Shown piece after piece: positions 12,103 to 13,760 of a stretch of 13,760 bases of DNA. Position 1 is the first letter of the stretch, and every line of letters begins with the position of its first letter. This DNA comes from Betaproteobacteria bacterium (GTDB taxonomy: Bacteria > Pseudomonadota > Gammaproteobacteria > Burkholderiales > SG8-39): the NCBI GenBank assembly GCA_012274205.1, contig JAAOZY010000174.1, forward strand, positions 1-13,760, given 5' to 3'. The position numbers were made by a program, and so were the translations under genes. Under the pieces are notes generated by a model. The model had not been told where the DNA came from. It worked only from the letters and a program-made list of their open reading frames with translations, and did no database searches.

Positions 12103-12135
12103 ATCAGGGGAGCACGAGGGGAGGTATCCCCTCGT
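12072..12135 (+). repeat. Composite twin-hairpin element, copy 2 (livM end to hydrolase)
   Basis: The first hairpin has 10-bp arms CCGTAACAAA (12072-12081) and TTTGTTACGG (12088-12097). An 8-nt spacer ACTGAATC follows, then AGGGGAG (12106-12112). The second hairpin pairs ACGAGGGGA (12114-12122) with TCCCCTCGT (12127-12135) around GGTA. From the end of the first hairpin to the AGGAC Shine-Dalgarno it aligns with the copy before hisE over 59 nt without a gap (36 identities). The first hairpin lies inside livM, whose stop codon (12100-12102) is in the spacer. Confidence 0.75.
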
Positions 12136-12162
12136 TCCGTTTGCAACTCGAAGGACGCGACG

Positions 12163-13008
12163 ATGAACATGAGCTCGCATTACGTCACCGTGCTCGAGCG
12201 CGAGCTGCATTACGCTGAGTGGGGCAGCGCGAATGCGGCTACCGTGCTCATGTGGCACGGCCTCGCGCGCACCGGGCGCGATTTCGACGAACTCGCCGCC
12301 GTGCTTGCGCGGCGCTACCGCGTGATCTGCCCGGACACCATCGGCCGCGGCCTGTCGCAGTGGAGCACGCAGCCGGACCGCGAGTATTGCCTGGCGTTCT
12401 ACGCCCGCCTCGCCGCGGCGTTCTGCGACGCGCTCGGTATCGGGCGCATGCACTGGGTCGGCACCTCGATGGGCGGGGCGATCGGCATCAAGCTCGCAAG
12501 CCGCAAGGGCGGCGCGCTTGCGGGACGCATAGACCGGCTGGTGTTGAACGACAACGGGCCGCAGCTGGCGCAAGCCGCAATCGAACGCATCAGAAGCTAT
12601 GCCGGCAATCCGGCGGCGTTTGCGCGCGTAAGCGAGCTGGAAGCCTATTTTCGCAAGGTATACGCGCCTTACGGCATGCTGACCGAGCGCGAGTGGACCA
12701 AGCTCGCGGAGACCTCGGTGCGGCGCTTGCCCGACGGGCGCGTCACGCCGCACTACGACCCGAACATGGTGCGCCAGTTCATCAATTTTCCGCGCGATTA
12801 CGAGCTGTGGCCCGAATACGATGCGATCGATATTCCGGTGCTGTGCCTGCGCGGCGCCGATTCGGACCTGCTGCTGCCGGAAACGGCGCAGGCGATGCGC
12901 AGCCGCGGCCCGCGCGCGCGCGTGGAAGAAATCGCCGGCTGCGGGCATGCGCCGGCGCTCAATGTGCCGGGACAGATCGGCCTGGTGGAGGATTTCCTCG
13001 GAGCTTGA
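12163..13008 (+). CDS. Alpha/beta-fold hydrolase
   Basis: A 281-residue cytosolic hydrolase of the alpha/beta superfamily with no signal peptide. The oxyanion region is MWHGLARTGRDFDEL (30-44). PDTIGRGLS is at 57-65. The nucleophile elbow GTSMGG puts Ser at 102. The acid is probably Asp235 in RGADSDLLLP and the catalytic His is His262 in GCGHAPAL. A cap domain of about 60-80 residues lies between. The triad is complete, so the enzyme should be active on an ester, amide or C-C bond, but the substrate cannot be inferred. Its position after the transporter suggests it processes the imported compound. The start has AAGGAC 6 nt upstream; a second ATG two codons later is possible. It is 60 bp after livM, the gap being filled by the composite element. 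Confidence 0.9.
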   Translation: MNMSSHYVTVLERELHYAEWGSANAATVLMWHGLARTGRDFDELAAVLARRYRVICPDTIGRGLSQWSTQPDREYCLAFYARLAAAFCDALGIGRMHWVGTSMGGAIGIKLASRKGGALAGRIDRLVLNDNGPQLAQAAIERIRSYAGNPAAFARVSELEAYFRKVYAPYGMLTEREWTKLAETSVRRLPDGRVTPHYDPNMVRQFINFPRDYELWPEYDAIDIPVLCLRGADSDLLLPETAQAMRSRGPRARVEEIAGCGHAPALNVPGQIGLVEDFLGA

Positions 13009-13019
13009 GCGTGTTCGTC

Positions 13020-13041
13020 GACGCGGGGTGATGACCGCGTC
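13020..13041. terminator. Hairpin between convergent genes
   Basis: GACGCGG (13020-13026) pairs with CCGCGTC (13035-13041) around an 8-nt loop, 11 nt after the hydrolase stop and before the convergent protease gene. There is no T-tract, so it is only a possible rho-dependent or 3'-end structure. Confidence 0.3.
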
Positions 13042-13091
13042 TGCCGGAGGCACAGCGCGCAGTTGCCTGGCCGGAGCCGGGCGTTTGCCAG

Positions 13092-13760
13092 CTATTCTTC
13101 CCGGCGCGGCACGCCCGGCCGCTTGCCCACGGTAACCTGCAGCTCGAGATTGCCTTGTCCGCGCTTCACCCCCAGTGTGGTCTGTTTGCCGGGCGTCAGC
13201 GCAACGATCAGATTGCGCATCGAGTCCGGGTCGCGCACGGGTTTGCCGCCCACGCTGAGCACGATGTCCCCCGGTTTCATGCCGGCGCGGTCGGCGGGGC
13301 TGCCGCGCTGCACGCCGGCGACGAGGACGCCGGCGGTGGAGCCGAGCTTGAACGATTCGGCCAGCTCCGGCGTAATTTCCTGCAGCTCCACGCCGACCCA
13401 GCCACGCGTCACCGCGCCGGTGGCGATCAGCTGCTCCATCACCTGCTTCGCGATGGAGACCGGTATCGCGAAGCCGATGCCGATCGAGCCGCCGGATTGC
13501 GACAATATCGCGGTGTTGATGCCGACCAGATTGCCGGAAGCATCGATCAGCGCGCCGCCGGAGTTGCCCTGATTGATGGCGGCATCGGTCTGGATGAAAT
13601 TTTCGAAGGTGTTTATGCGCAGGCCGGTCCGGTGCAGCGCCGACACGATGCCCATGGTCACCGTCTGGCCCACGCCCAGCGGATTGCCGATCGCGAGCAC
13701 CACATCGCCGACCTTCATGTTCTCCGCCTGGCCCAGGGTGATTGCCGGCAGATTCTGCGC
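13092..13760 (-). CDS. HtrA/DegS-type serine protease (S1C), C-terminal part
   Basis: The visible 222 residues are the second half of the protease domain and one PDZ domain of an HtrA-family envelope protease, which degrades or senses misfolded periplasmic proteins. VGDVVLAIGNPLGVGQTVTMGIVSAL and TDAAINQGNSGGAL are present, with the catalytic Ser in GNSGG at visible residue 67. The catalytic His and Asp would lie beyond the window edge. The PDZ starts near GWVGVELQEITPEL and includes GSPADRAGMKPGDIVLSVGG. Only one PDZ follows before the stop (GVPRREE), so it resembles DegS/AlgW more than two-PDZ DegP. The frame is open to the window end, so the ATG at 13718 is internal, not the start. The gene converges on the hydrolase. 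Confidence 0.93.
   Translation of the reverse strand, partial: AQNLPAITLGQAENMKVGDVVLAIGNPLGVGQTVTMGIVSALHRTGLRINTFENFIQTDAAINQGNSGGALIDASGNLVGINTAILSQSGGSIGIGFAIPVSIAKQVMEQLIATGAVTRGWVGVELQEITPELAESFKLGSTAGVLVAGVQRGSPADRAGMKPGDIVLSVGGKPVRDPDSMRNLIVALTPGKQTTLGVKRGQGNLELQVTVGKRPGVPRREE

Overview
The window is high-GC bacterial chromosome and most resembles a betaproteobacterium. The gene order hisA-hisF-hisI-hisE-HIT protein-tatA-tatB-tatC is the arrangement usual in that class, and the proteins (HisF with CLDV and AIDAKRV, monofunctional HisI and HisE, a short TatA and an acidic-tailed TatB) fit it. I inferred the taxon from gene order and protein style, not from a database.

Region 1 (1-2492) is the end of a histidine operon: the last codons of hisA, then hisF, hisI, hisE and a HIT-family nucleotide hydrolase. 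HisF is 27 residues longer than usual because a 27-bp unit is tandemly repeated in frame right at the catalytic Asp of strand beta-5. The gaps before hisI and hisE are unusually long for a his operon (266 and 172 bp) and hold strong hairpins. Region 2 (2595-4112) is tatABC, the twin-arginine protein export system.

Region 3 (about 4113-13008) looks like a self-contained transport module. It has a large MalT/LAL-type LuxR regulator on the minus strand and, divergently, a complete branched-chain-amino-acid-type (HAAT) ABC importer: periplasmic binding protein, two ATPases, two permeases, and a trailing alpha/beta hydrolase. Region 4 (13092-13760, minus strand) is the C-terminal part of a DegS/HtrA-type serine protease with one PDZ domain. 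In many betaproteobacteria such a protease directly follows tatC, so the regulator-transporter-hydrolase block probably interrupts an older gene order.

The most unusual content lies between the genes. Three gaps (before hisE, between tatC and the regulator, and across the end of livM before the hydrolase) carry a composite element: a first hairpin of variable sequence, an 8-nt spacer, a GGGGA block, and a second hairpin with a G-rich left arm and C-rich right arm. The copies before hisE and before the hydrolase keep identical spacings over 59 nt with compensatory base changes. A fourth, related hairpin sits between livH and livM and is flanked by two 61-bp copies of the livH 3' end. These differ only at four synonymous positions. 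A fifth gap (hisF-hisI) has a different G/C-rich structure with a 26-nt perfect palindrome downstream of a plausible sigma70 promoter. Together they suggest a family of intergenic mobile or structured-RNA elements that enter operons without breaking genes.

No tRNA, rRNA, CRISPR array or transposase gene was seen. No gene-free stretch exceeds 300 bases.
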